The notes beneath the pieces are model-generated. The model was not told where the DNA came from, ran no database searches, and saw nothing but the letters and a program-made list of their open reading frames with translations. The position numbers and the translations under genes were made by a program. Of a stretch of 64,000 nt of DNA, positions 1 to 9,000 are shown piece after piece (within the stretch, counting starts at the first letter, position 1; every line of letters begins with the position of its first letter). Source of the stretch: Planktothrix paucivesiculata PCC 9631 (lineage in GTDB: Bacteria > Cyanobacteriota > Cyanobacteriia > Cyanobacteriales > Microcoleaceae); contig NZ_LR735022.1 in NCBI RefSeq assembly GCF_900009265.2, positions 74,700-138,699 on the forward strand, in the 5' to 3' direction.

Positions 1-1
1 T

Positions 2-28
2 GGTTCTTCAGTATCTAGTATGCTAAAA
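2..28 (+). repeat. ISL3 left terminal inverted repeat
   Basis: This 27-bp repeat begins ggttcttcag and ends gctaaaa. Its exact reverse complement is at 1411-1437. One base (t) of flanking DNA precedes it in the window. Confidence 0.95.
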
Positions 29-163
29 TCATAGTTAATAAAATCAATAAAGACAAAAAATATATCTGGCGATGGCTGAAAATCTTTTTCCGGTTGACAG
101 TTAAGCGATATGTGGTGTTAACTAAAATCAGAAAAAGAGTAAATTCAGGGTAAAGGGGTAACA

Positions 164-1351
164 ATGGCTTCAAACAGGGAAATTAAAATGCTCACAGAAC
201 TTCTGGGGCTAGAAGGAGTAAAAGTGGGAACACGCCATCAACATAAAGGGATTGGAATAATTTTAGAGATAGAGACAATCCATCAGGAAAGTATCTGTCC
301 TCGTTGTGGGGAAAAAAGCCATAAATTACATCAAAATCATCGATATCTAATTAAAGATTTACCTTGGGGAGAATCTCCAGTATTTTTGGAAATAAATAGA
401 CGACAGTTCAAATGTAAGAAATGTAAAAAGCCATTTAGTGAGGATTTAGATTTTGTCGGAAAAAGAAGGACTTATACAAAAAGATTGGCTGATAGAATCC
501 TACAAGAAGTTTTAGAAAAGGATATAAACAGTGTCGCCAAAAAAGGGCTGGTCACAACAGAAGAAATAGAAAGGATGTTAAAAGACGCATCATCAGAATT
601 AGCAGAGTTTAAACCCAGCCATTTAAAAAGGCTAGGAATTGATGAAATAGCATTGATTAAAGGAAAAGGAAATTATTGTGCAGTTTTAATAGATTTAGAG
701 AAGTCGGAATTAATTGCCATTCTCGAAAAAAGAACACAAGAAGAAATCAAAAAAGTGTTGATGGGGTGGGGAAGAGAAGTGTTAGAAAAGATAGAAGAAG
801 TCAGTATAGATCTGTGGAAAGGATACAAAAGCTTAGTCTTAGAAATCATGCCAAATGCTCAAGTTGTAGCGGATAGATTTCATGTGATGGTACAAATCAA
901 TCAGGAGTTAGATTGGCAAAGAAAACAAGAAAGGCGGAAGGAAGAAAATTTGCTAAAAACAGCAAAGTCCGAATCGGAAAAAGCCAATTCTGAAAAAGTT
1001 TTAGCCGGATTGAAGAAGAGTAAATACGCTCTCTTGAAGAATGAAAAAGATTTGAATGAACAACAAAGCCGGAAACTAGCGGAAGTGAAAGAGGTTTCTC
1101 CTACCCTAAAAAGTATGCAGGAATTCAAAGAAAAAATTCGTCAAATTTTTGAGGAAAAAAATGATTGGTTAGGGGGATTATGGCAATTGGGGATGTGGTT
1201 AGATGAAGCTAAAAAGTATTTCCCGAAAAGTCAAAAGACAATTATTCGATGGCTAGATGAAATTATTGCGTACTTTGATCATAGAACAACCAGTGGAGTA
1301 GTGGAGGGAATTAATAACAAGCTGAAACTGATTAAACGTTCGGCTTATTGA
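164..1351 (+). pseudogene. ISL3 transposase with premature stop
   Basis: This is a 395-residue ISL3-family DDE transposase. The N-terminal third holds a zinc-binding region (CPRCG and CKKC pairs). The catalytic region follows, with the motifs LGIDEIA, SIDLWKGYKSLV and VVADRFHVM, and the C-terminal family signature VVEGINNKLKLIKRSAY. The protein stops at TGA 1349-1351. The same frame then continues FRNFKNFQARCLLNWHF to TAA at 1406-1408, just before the right inverted repeat. ISL3 proteins normally read ...AYGFRNF..., so the TGA most simply replaces a GGA glycine codon, and the intact product would be 414 residues. All DDE residues lie before the stop, so some activity is possible. Confidence 0.85.
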
Positions 1352-1410
1352 TTCAGAAATTTTAAAAACTTTCAAGCAAGATGTTTACTTAATTGGCATT
1401 TTAACTAAAT

Positions 1411-1437
1411 TTTTAGCATACTAGATACTGAAGAACC
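1411..1437 (-). repeat. ISL3 right terminal inverted repeat
   Basis: Perfect inverted copy of 2-28. It starts three bases after the original transposase stop codon (1406-1408). Confidence 0.95.
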
Positions 1438-1438
1438 T

Positions 1439-1817
1439 GATTCTTCTATTCATTATACTCGGAGACTGACAAAAGAGGTCTAAAAGTGGTTTGAATAAAT
1501 CAATGCTTGATGCCGCTCATGGTCAGTTCACCACTGTTCTCAAATATGTGGCTTGGAAATTAGGCAAAAGCGTTCTGTTTGTTGATCCAAAAGGGACTTC
1601 TCAGCACTGTTGGAATTGCCTTAATAAAGTACCTAAAGAATTGTCAGACCGATGGCATTCTTGTCAGTGCGGGGAGTCTTTGGATCGATATGAAAATTCA
1701 GCCAAACTTATCAAAAAGATTGGCCTAAACTACGAAAGTGGCGGGGGAACTCCGTCACTCAAAAAAGCTCTTGAACAAAGAGAAAAAGAAGCCTGCGGTC
1801 TAACGGTAATCCTTTGA
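1439..1817 (+). pseudogene. TnpB (IS200/IS605) C-terminal relic
   Basis: From about 1473 the frame reads KRSKSGLNKSMLDAA and then a typical TnpB C-terminal half: VDPKGTSQHCWNC, HSCQCG, LDRYENSAKLI. The four-cysteine zinc finger between the last two RuvC segments is recognisable. In active TnpB the third RuvC motif reads DRDxN; here it is DRYEN, so a key acidic residue appears lost. Upstream, another frame (from 1439) looks coding and joins only if one base is removed in the aaaa run near 1471-1474, which implies a frameshift. The 5' half is missing, probably beyond the ISL3 insertion. The longest open stretch (1491-1817) uses a TTG start and is unlikely to be expressed as a functional nuclease. 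Confidence 0.75.
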
Positions 1818-1830
1818 CCATCAGGTTTGT

Positions 1831-3048
1831 TCATATACTTCTTAAAGCCACAATGGGGTCAAGTTTAGCGGCTTGTTTCGCGGGCACAACCCCAAAAAAT
1901 AAGCCAATCGCCCCAGAAATACTAACGGCGGTTACAATTGCCACGGTAGACACCCCCGCTTGTAAAGGACTGAAAACACCGACGACTAAAACCCCACCGA
2001 CACCGATTAAGGTTCCAATCAAACCCCCGGCAGCCGATAAAATCACGGATTCAATTATAAACTGAATTAAAATATCCGATTGGGTGGCTCCGAGTGCTTT
2101 TCTGAGTCCGATTTCTTGGGTTCTTTCGGTGACAGAAACCAGCATAATATTCATAATCCCAATTCCACCAACTAACAAGGAAATGGCGGCGGTTGCTGCT
2201 AATAAAAGGGTTAAAGCTCCGGTAATACTACCCAAAATATTCATTAAATCTTTTTGGTTGCGGACCGTAAAATCATCTTCACTGGTGATTTTATGACGTA
2301 ACCGCAATAAATTTTCAATTTGAAATTGGGCGGCTCTCATATTGTCCTGACTATCAATAGTAATAGAAATAAAAGTAACCTGGGTTCCGTAGGGCGATCG
2401 ATTTCCCACAATTCGATTCGCCATTGTCGTCAGAGGAACAAAGGCATTCATATCTTCATTACTGCCAAAACTGGAGCCTTTAGGCTGCATGACTCCCACC
2501 ACTTGTAAACTCAGATTTCGCAGTCGCACCGATTTCCCAATCGGATCTTCACTTTTAAATAATTGTTCTGCTAATTCTGACCCTAACGCCACAACTTGTT
2601 CGTTTCGTTTTAAGTCTAAATCCGTAATAAATCGACCTTTAGCCATATCAAAATTTCGCACCGATAAATATTCTGGTGTTGTTCCCACGACAGAAGATGA
2701 GGCATTATTACTGCGATAGGTAATTAATTCACTGCCATTTAAAGAGGGAGCAACCTGTTGAACAGAAGGGACTTGTTCGGCGATCGCTTTGGCATCTTCC
2801 AAGACCAAATTTTGTGGGGGAAATACCGGACGACGTTGAGATTCTGGGCTTCCTGGCATCACAAATAAAACATTGGGCCCCAAGGAATTCACTTGACCAT
2901 TGACAAATTTCTGCGCTCCTTCTCCAATCCCAATCATCGCAATTACAGAAGCATTACCAATAATAATTCCTAACATGGTTAAGCTACTTCGCATTTTATT
3001 AGCTAATAGCGTTGTCGTTGACATTTTTATACTTTCTAGGAAATTCAT
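1831..3048 (-). CDS. MacB/FtsX-type ABC transporter permease
   Basis: This 405-residue inner-membrane permease has the MacB layout. A first membrane helix lies at roughly residues 20-42 (MLGIIIGNASVIAMIGIG). A large MacB_PCD periplasmic domain follows to about 265, then an FtsX domain with three helices at the C-terminus, including GGIGIMNIMLVSVTERTQEIGLRKALG, which is characteristic of the family (positions about 295-320). Such permeases couple to a MacB/LolD-type ATPase and move lipids, peptides or lipoproteins by a mechanotransmission mechanism. No ATPase gene is adjacent here, so the partner must be elsewhere. The gene is convergent with the tnpB relic, with only 13 bp between stops. Confidence 0.85.
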   Translation of the reverse strand: MNFLESIKMSTTTLLANKMRSSLTMLGIIIGNASVIAMIGIGEGAQKFVNGQVNSLGPNVLFVMPGSPESQRRPVFPPQNLVLEDAKAIAEQVPSVQQVAPSLNGSELITYRSNNASSSVVGTTPEYLSVRNFDMAKGRFITDLDLKRNEQVVALGSELAEQLFKSEDPIGKSVRLRNLSLQVVGVMQPKGSSFGSNEDMNAFVPLTTMANRIVGNRSPYGTQVTFISITIDSQDNMRAAQFQIENLLRLRHKITSEDDFTVRNQKDLMNILGSITGALTLLLAATAAISLLVGGIGIMNIMLVSVTERTQEIGLRKALGATQSDILIQFIIESVILSAAGGLIGTLIGVGGVLVVGVFSPLQAGVSTVAIVTAVSISGAIGLFFGVVPAKQAAKLDPIVALRSI

Positions 3049-3330
3049 AGGAACATGATGGAAGGGTGGAAACCAGCTTGTCTACACTACCGCTAACAGA
3101 CCTGAAATTGTCGTTGACAGTTGGGTATATCCAAAGTTTAACCTTTGATCTGGGTTTCGGTGCGCCCATCGCTCAACTCAGATGGAGCGAAAACCCTACT
3201 TCAGTCCCGCCCAAATCCGTTACCCGTTAATGATTCTCTGCGATAAAATATTAAGAATAGAGAGGCTCAATCAAAAAGCTATGATTTTTTGATGGGTTTA
3301 AAACATTACCACAACGAGTAAGGCTAACCC

Positions 3331-3687
3331 ATGACACAAACGACTCAAGCTCCAACCCAAGGCGTTCAGATGACTGAATCAGCCATCCAACAAGTTCAAT
3401 TTCTCCGGTCTAAGCAAGGAAAGGATCTCTGTCTGCGGGTCGGAGTCCGCCAGGGCGGTTGTTCTGGAATGTCCTATTTAATGGATTTTGCTGACCCTAG
3501 CACGATTAGAGAGGATGATGAGGTCTTTGATTATGAGGGGTTTAAGGTGGTTTGCGATCGCAAAAGCCTACTCTACATTTACGGCTTAGTCCTTGATTAT
3601 ACCGATGCTCTGATTGGTGGCGGGTTTCAATTTACCAATCCTCAAGCCACTCAAACCTGTGGCTGTGGAAAGTCCTTTACCACCTAA
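3331..3687 (+). CDS. sufA: A-type iron-sulfur carrier (SufA/IscA family)
   Basis: This 118-residue HesB/IscA/ErpA-family protein delivers Fe-S clusters to apoproteins. The three conserved cysteines of the family are present: C44 in the GGCSGMSY loop and C110/C112 in the C-terminal CGCG. The sequence ([40 protein letters not shown]) closely resembles my memory of Synechocystis Slr1417, described as SufA. The first 12 residues are a short polar extension. The gene stands alone, with a perfect 22-bp palindrome downstream at 3719-3740. The family assignment is firm; the split between SufA and IscA is less so. Confidence 0.9.
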   Translation: MTQTTQAPTQGVQMTESAIQQVQFLRSKQGKDLCLRVGVRQGGCSGMSYLMDFADPSTIREDDEVFDYEGFKVVCDRKSLLYIYGLVLDYTDALIGGGFQFTNPQATQTCGCGKSFTT

Positions 3688-3718
3688 TACCCCTTCTTGG
3701 TGAAGGGAATTAATCCCA

Positions 3719-3740
3719 GGGGGAATTCATGAATTCCCCC
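3719..3740. repeat. perfect 22-bp palindrome
   Basis: The arms are GGGGGAATTCA and its exact complement, with no loop base. It lies 32 bp after the sufA stop. There is no T run, so it is not a standard rho-independent terminator. Related palindromes with the same AATTCA/TGAATT core occur at 27145-27164 and 28184-28211, which suggests a small dispersed repeat family. Confidence 0.8.
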
Positions 3741-3851
3741 ATATATACTAAAGTTGTGTTATAACTCAAGGTTGGCACTTCACCCTAGGTATAAATTGGG
3801 GACTCAATCGCCCATTTTACCTAGGGCTGTATTTTAAATCCACAAGAACTC

Positions 3852-4271
3852 ATGACAACTCCAGAAGAATTATTCAAAGAAGGTTTTGAACGGTATCAGG
3901 CTGGGGAAGACCCGGAAACATTGATTCCAGTTTTTAAAGATATTTGTGATCACGCGCCCAAAAATAGTAATGCTTGGACAAGTTTAGCCTGGTTATATCT
4001 ATTAACAGATAAACCCAAATTAGCCTATAACGCCGCCAAATCAGCCGTTAAACTTAATCCCCATGATCCCCAAGCCCGAGTTAATCTAGCGACGGCAATG
4101 TTGGAGTTAGGGAAAACCGGGGTACGTTCCCATATTGAACTTGTCAGTCAGTTGGTACTGGTTGATACAGATTGGCAACAGGAAATAGCCAAAAATTTTG
4201 AAGATGGATTAACTCGTAAACCCGACTGGAAATCCTTAGCCCGAGTCAAACAATGGTTATTTGAGGGTTAG
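3852..4271 (+). CDS. TPR-repeat protein, conserved in cyanobacteria
   Basis: This 139-residue soluble protein has about two tetratricopeptide repeats (WTSLAWLYLLTDKPKLAYNAAKSAVKLNPHD and the following helix pair, roughly residues 40-95). TPRs act as protein-protein binding scaffolds. The N-terminus, EELFKEGFERYQAGEDPETLIPVFKDIC, looks like another helical repeat, and the C-terminus (KNFEDGLTRKPDWKSLARVKQWLFEG) is helical too. There is no signal peptide or membrane helix. No enzymatic domain is visible, and the binding partner is unknown. Confidence 0.7.
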   Translation: MTTPEELFKEGFERYQAGEDPETLIPVFKDICDHAPKNSNAWTSLAWLYLLTDKPKLAYNAAKSAVKLNPHDPQARVNLATAMLELGKTGVRSHIELVSQLVLVDTDWQQEIAKNFEDGLTRKPDWKSLARVKQWLFEG

Positions 4272-4558
4272 GGAACTTTTACCTAATTTTGCCGTTCTCC
4301 TTGCATAATTAGGTAAAAATTCACAATCATTGAACTGTTGATTGAATTGTTAAAATTGCCGTAAATCTACTAAAAACGGTTAAAAATGACTAAAAATCTA
4401 TAATCTAACAAAAACCCTTAAGAAATCGAAACAAAAAATTACATAAGTTAACGAACAAAGACAAAAAATAGTGATAATATTTGAAAACTTCAGTTACTAC
4501 CAATCAAAATCGACGGTTCAAAAAAAATTTTCATAATTAATAAGGAGATGGGATCACT

Positions 4559-4750
4559 ATGGATAGCCAAGTTTTTGTCAAAGCCGAAACCCGTAACCAC
4601 AAAGGCTTTTTTGTGAAACAAGGAGCCTATAAGCTCAAAAATATTGATGAGTCAGGTTGGGCGTTGATCTGTGTTGACGATACTGTTTGTTATTATGTTG
4701 ATCCCGACAATTTAGATACAGAAGATTCGGAGGAAACAGTTGAAGCCTGA
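4559..4750 (+). CDS. small conserved protein of unknown function
   Basis: This 63-residue acidic protein has a strong Shine-Dalgarno (aaggag, 4542-4547), 11 bp before the ATG. Alternating hydrophobic residues (VFVKAETRNHKGFFVKQGAYKL, then WALICVDDTVCYYVD) suggest a compact beta fold, followed by an acidic tail (DTEDSEETVEA). I do not recognise the family. The AT-rich 287 bp upstream (4272-4558) holds no other gene and presumably the promoter. A good terminator follows at 4820-4853, so this is a monocistronic unit. Confidence 0.7.
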   Translation: MDSQVFVKAETRNHKGFFVKQGAYKLKNIDESGWALICVDDTVCYYVDPDNLDTEDSEETVEA

Positions 4751-4819
4751 TACCCTGTGTATCAACCGAGCTTAGGATAGAAACTTTATAAAAAGAAGTA
4801 AAAATACCTAATTCATAAT

Positions 4820-4853
4820 GCTGTCCCCCCTGAAGTCGGACAGCTATTTTTTG
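4820..4853 (+). terminator. rho-independent terminator
   Basis: The stem GCTGTCC (4820-4826) pairs with GGACAGC (4838-4844) and is followed by a T-rich run. It lies 70 bp after the 63-residue gene and just before the convergent permease stop. Confidence 0.8.
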
Positions 4854-4868
4854 TTAAGTTTTTTGAGG

Positions 4869-5744
4869 TTAACGTTGATTGCGAAGACGGGGATTAAGAA
4901 AATCGTTTAATCCTTCTCCTAAGAGAGATAAACCGACGACCATGATGGTTAATGCCAAACCCGGAAATAGAGTTGTCCACCAAATTCCGGTGGGTAATGC
5001 TTCTAGGGCAATTCTTAAATCATGTCCCCATTCGGGAATTTCATCGGGTAAACCTAACCCTAAAAATCCTAATCCCCCTAAAGTTAAAATGGCGTCCGCC
5101 GCATTCAATGTAAATAATACCGGAACACTTTGGATCACATTTAAAAACAAATAACGGGTTAAAATTCGACTGGTACTGGCTCCTAAAGCTTGAGCAGCTT
5201 CAATAAATAACTCCGTTTTAACCGAAGTAGTGTGATTGCGAACCACGCGGTAATATTGCGGAATATAGGCGACACTCAGGGCAATCGCTGCATTCAAAAC
5301 CCCTTTTCCAACGACAAACGCTAAAGTAATTGAAAGCAATAATCCGGGTAACGTATAAATCGTATCCATCAAAAACAATAAAACCCGATCTATTTTCCCG
5401 CCTAAATATCCACTAACCATCCCTAAAGGTACACCAATTCCCACACTCAAAATAGTTGCTAATAACACGACCTGCCAAGCCACTTGCGTCCCAAATAATG
5501 TCCGAGCCAAGACATCATATCCTAAACGACTGGTTCCCAACCAATATTCCGAGGAGGGAGGTTGATGGATGGGGTTAGAGAGAAATTCCGTAGGACTTTG
5601 TATCCATCCCCAACTTAAAAATAAGGGCGACAATACCGCAATCAATAAAAATAAAAGGGTCAGGACTAATCCAACAAAGGTCATAGCCGTTGACACCGAA
5701 GGAACCCGAAACGCCTTCAAAGGACGAAAAGATATAACACGCAT
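4869..5744 (-). CDS. peptide/nickel-type ABC permease (DppC-like)
   Basis: This 291-residue membrane permease belongs to the binding-protein-dependent transport family. The N-terminal helix at about residues 20-45 is typical of DppC/OppC subunits. The core carries the EAA loop, here EAAQALGASTSRILTRYLFLN at about residues 183-203, which docks the ATPase. NPIHQPPSSEYWLGTSRLGYDVLARTLFG just after the first helix is the usual DppC signature. Substrates in this family are di- or oligopeptides or nickel. No partner permease, ATPase or binding protein is adjacent. The gene diverges from the large kinase gene. Confidence 0.88.
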   Translation of the reverse strand: MRVISFRPLKAFRVPSVSTAMTFVGLVLTLLFLLIAVLSPLFLSWGWIQSPTEFLSNPIHQPPSSEYWLGTSRLGYDVLARTLFGTQVAWQVVLLATILSVGIGVPLGMVSGYLGGKIDRVLLFLMDTIYTLPGLLLSITLAFVVGKGVLNAAIALSVAYIPQYYRVVRNHTTSVKTELFIEAAQALGASTSRILTRYLFLNVIQSVPVLFTLNAADAILTLGGLGFLGLGLPDEIPEWGHDLRIALEALPTGIWWTTLFPGLALTIMVVGLSLLGEGLNDFLNPRLRNQR

Positions 5745-5858
5745 TGAATTATCGATTTTGTATTTGAGATTAGATTAGCAAAAACTGGCACAAATGTTAC
5801 AACCTATTTAGGATTGCTATGGTTGAGTAAATGTTATAGTTAAAGTTAAAATTGAAGG

Positions 5859-5898
5859 CTGACCCCGTTTTTACTCAGGGTGGGCTTCAGACGGTCAG
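5859..5898. other. hairpin in divergent intergenic region
   Basis: CTGACC (5859-5864) pairs with GGTCAG (5893-5898), with an inner CCC/GGG pairing. It lies in the 288-bp gap between the peptide permease (minus strand) and the kinase gene (plus strand) and could be a leader structure of either. No T run follows. Confidence 0.35.
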
Positions 5899-6032
5899 AA
5901 TATCAATAAAACTTGATATTATTTCTGGTTTTGAGTGTATTCTAAATAAATAAGCCACAGTTCCCAAAATTATTAAGTTTTAAAACTTTCCTTGACAGCA
6001 AGCTCAATTCCCCGGTACTCATTAGAATAACA

Positions 6033-9000
6033 ATGACTATGGACTTAGCTGGTTATCAATTCGTTGAAACCCTTCACATCGGTGTTAGAACTTTCGTTTA
6101 TCGCGCTCGCAAGGAGTCGGAAATTTCCAGCGTGATTATCAAAACCTTAAAAGCTGAATATCCCACCCTTTCTGATATCACCCACCTCCGGCGCGAATAT
6201 CAAATACTGCACAGTTTGAACGCCGAAAATATTATCAAAGCGATTAGTTTAGAAAGCTATAAAAATGGTTTAGCACTAATCCTAGAAGATTCCGGGGCGC
6301 AGTCTCTCGATAATTGGATCAAAGGTAAAAAACTCCCGCTCGTTCAATTTCTTTCTTTAGCCCTGCAACTGGTCTGTGCCTTAGCAGAACTGCATCAACA
6401 TAACATTATTCATAAAGATATCAAGCCCCAAAATATTATTATTAACCCAATAACAGAAAAAGTTCAACTGATTGATTTTAGTATCGCTTCGCGCCTAGGA
6501 CAAGAAAATACAGCCCTATCCCATCCAGACTTGCTCGAAGGCACTCTCGCCTATATGTCCCCCGAACAAACGGGCAGAATGAATCGCTCCATTGACTACC
6601 GCACTGATTTTTATTCCCTAGGCATTACCTTCTATGAAATGCTAACTGGAGAGTTGCCTTTTAATCACACCGATCCCCTAGAATTAGTCCACAGCCATAT
6701 TGCTAAAACCCCCATTTCTCCCCATGAGCTAAATCCTGAAATCCCGCCACAAATTTCAGCGATGGTGATGAAGTTATTAGCCAAAAATGCTGAAGATCGC
6801 TACCAAAGTGCCGAGGGACTCAAATTTGATTTGGAAACCTGCTTAATTAATCTCAAGGTGAACGGATCGATTTCCAACTTTGTGGCCGGAAGTGCGGATA
6901 AAGCCCGGCAATTAAACATACCACAAAAGCTCTATGGTCGCGATCGCGAAGTCACAATCCTGCTAAAAACTTTTGATCGCGTTGCCAGTGGTACAACTGA
7001 ATTAATGCTAGTTTCCGGCTATTCTGGGATTGGCAAAACCGTTTTAGTGAATGAAGTTCACAAACCCATTGTCCGGCAACGGGGTTATTTTATTGCCGGA
7101 AAATTTGACCAATTCAAACACAATATTCCCTATGCTTCCCTAATTCAAGCCTTCCAATCCTTAATTCAACAATTACTTACCGAAAGTGAAGCAGAAATTC
7201 AGATTTGGAAACAAAAACTCCTAGGCGTTTTAGGAATAAACGGGCAAATCATTATTGATGTGATTCCCGAAGTTGAATTAATTATCGGCAAACAGCCCCC
7301 GGTAAAGCAACTCTGGCCAACTGAATCTCAAAACCGTTTTAGTCGAGTCTTTAAACAATTTATTAGTGTATTTACCACGTTTGAACACCCCCTAGTTGTT
7401 TTTCTCGATGACTTGCAATGGGCAGATTCGGCGTCCCTGAAATTAATTGAACTGCTGATTACCGATAGCGACAGCGAATATTTATTAATCATTGGAGCCT
7501 ATCGAGATAATGAAGTTTTTCCCACCCATCCGACAATTCAAACCATTGATAAAATTCAACAAACGGGTGCAAAGGTCAATCATATCGTCCTCAGCCCCCT
7601 GCAACTGGTTCATGTTACAGAATTAATCGACGATACCTTAAATAAGGAAGCACTTAAACCGGAATCTCTATCGGCAAAAACCCAAAATTTTGCCTCTCTC
7701 CTGTTCAATAAAACCCAAGGAAATGCCTTTTTCTTAACTCAATTGATCAAAACTCTTTACCAAGAAGATTTGCTGGTTTATGACTTGTATTCAGGTGAGT
7801 GGCAGTGGAACATCGAACATATTCAAGCCATTGGCATCACCGATTATAATGTGGTGGAACTAATTGCCAGAAATATTCGCAAACTGTCCCCTGAAACCCA
7901 AAAAGTCATAAAATTAGCAGCTTGTATTGGCAATACCTTTAATTTAGACGTCCTGGCAATTGTTAACCAGAAATCCGGCTTACTGACGGCTGCACATTTG
8001 TGGTCAGCCCTTCAGGCGGGTTTAATTTTACCCCTGGGCAATGAGTACAAAATTCTTTTAGCATTTAATCCCGAAGAATCAGCAGATATCACCTTAACTG
8101 ATGTCAAAGTAGACTACAAATTTTTACATGACCGCGTGCAGCAAGCCGCCTATTCTCTGATTCCAGATGAGCAAAAAAAACAGACTCACCTGAGAATCGG
8201 TCAACTGCTTCTGCACTCAACCACACCCCAAGAACAAAAAGAAAATATTTTTGCTTTAGTCAATCAACTTAATTACGGCATTGAATTACTGAAAACTCAA
8301 GCCGAAAAATATGAATTAGCTCAACTTAATCTAATCGCTGGACAGAAAGCCAAAGCAGCAACCGCCTATGAGTCGGCGGTCAAATATTTGAATCTAGGCA
8401 TAGGAATCCTCGCTTCAGATTCCTGGGAAACCAACTATGATTTAACATTTGATCTGTATATAGAAGCGATGGCGACGGAATTTTTAAACATCAACTTTGA
8501 GCAGGCAAAACTGCTATCAGAAGTGGTGTTAAAACACGCTAAAACTGTCCTCGGTCGAGTCAAAGTTTATGAACTACAAGTGCAATTTTATATTGCTCAA
8601 AACCAGATGCAACCTGCTTTAGAAGCGGGTCTACAAGCCCTAGAGATGCTGGGGATATCCCTTTCTAAAGAACCCCCCAGTCAGATGAACCCTGAAGACC
8701 TAGCCAATTTACCGGAAATGACCGCGCCTGATCAGCTTGCAGCCATGGAACTGTTAATGCTGATTGCCCCTCCAACTTATTTCGGGGCTCCGGCGATATT
8801 TCCCCAGGTTCCCTATACTATGATCGCCCTTTCGATTCAATATGGCAATTCACCACTGGCCTCTATTGGCTATGGGTTTTATGCCATGATTTTGTGTGGT
8901 TCGTCAGCCACCATTAATTCGGGATATCAATTTGGACAACTGGCGGTCAAGCTACTCGATCAATTTGATGCTCGCCCCCACAAAGCTCAAATCACCACCA

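Larger units (their letters stand above)
2..1437 (+). mobile_element. ISL3-family insertion sequence
   Basis: The element is bounded by perfect 27-bp terminal inverted repeats at 2-28 and 1411-1437 and holds one transposase gene on the plus strand, the usual ISL3 plan. ISL3 elements normally duplicate 8 bp of target. The right flank is tgattctt (1438-1445), and the single base visible on the left (t) is consistent with that, but the left copy lies outside the window. The element abuts a decayed tnpB. Both ends are intact, so it could be mobilised in trans even though its own transposase gene carries a premature stop. Confidence 0.93.
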
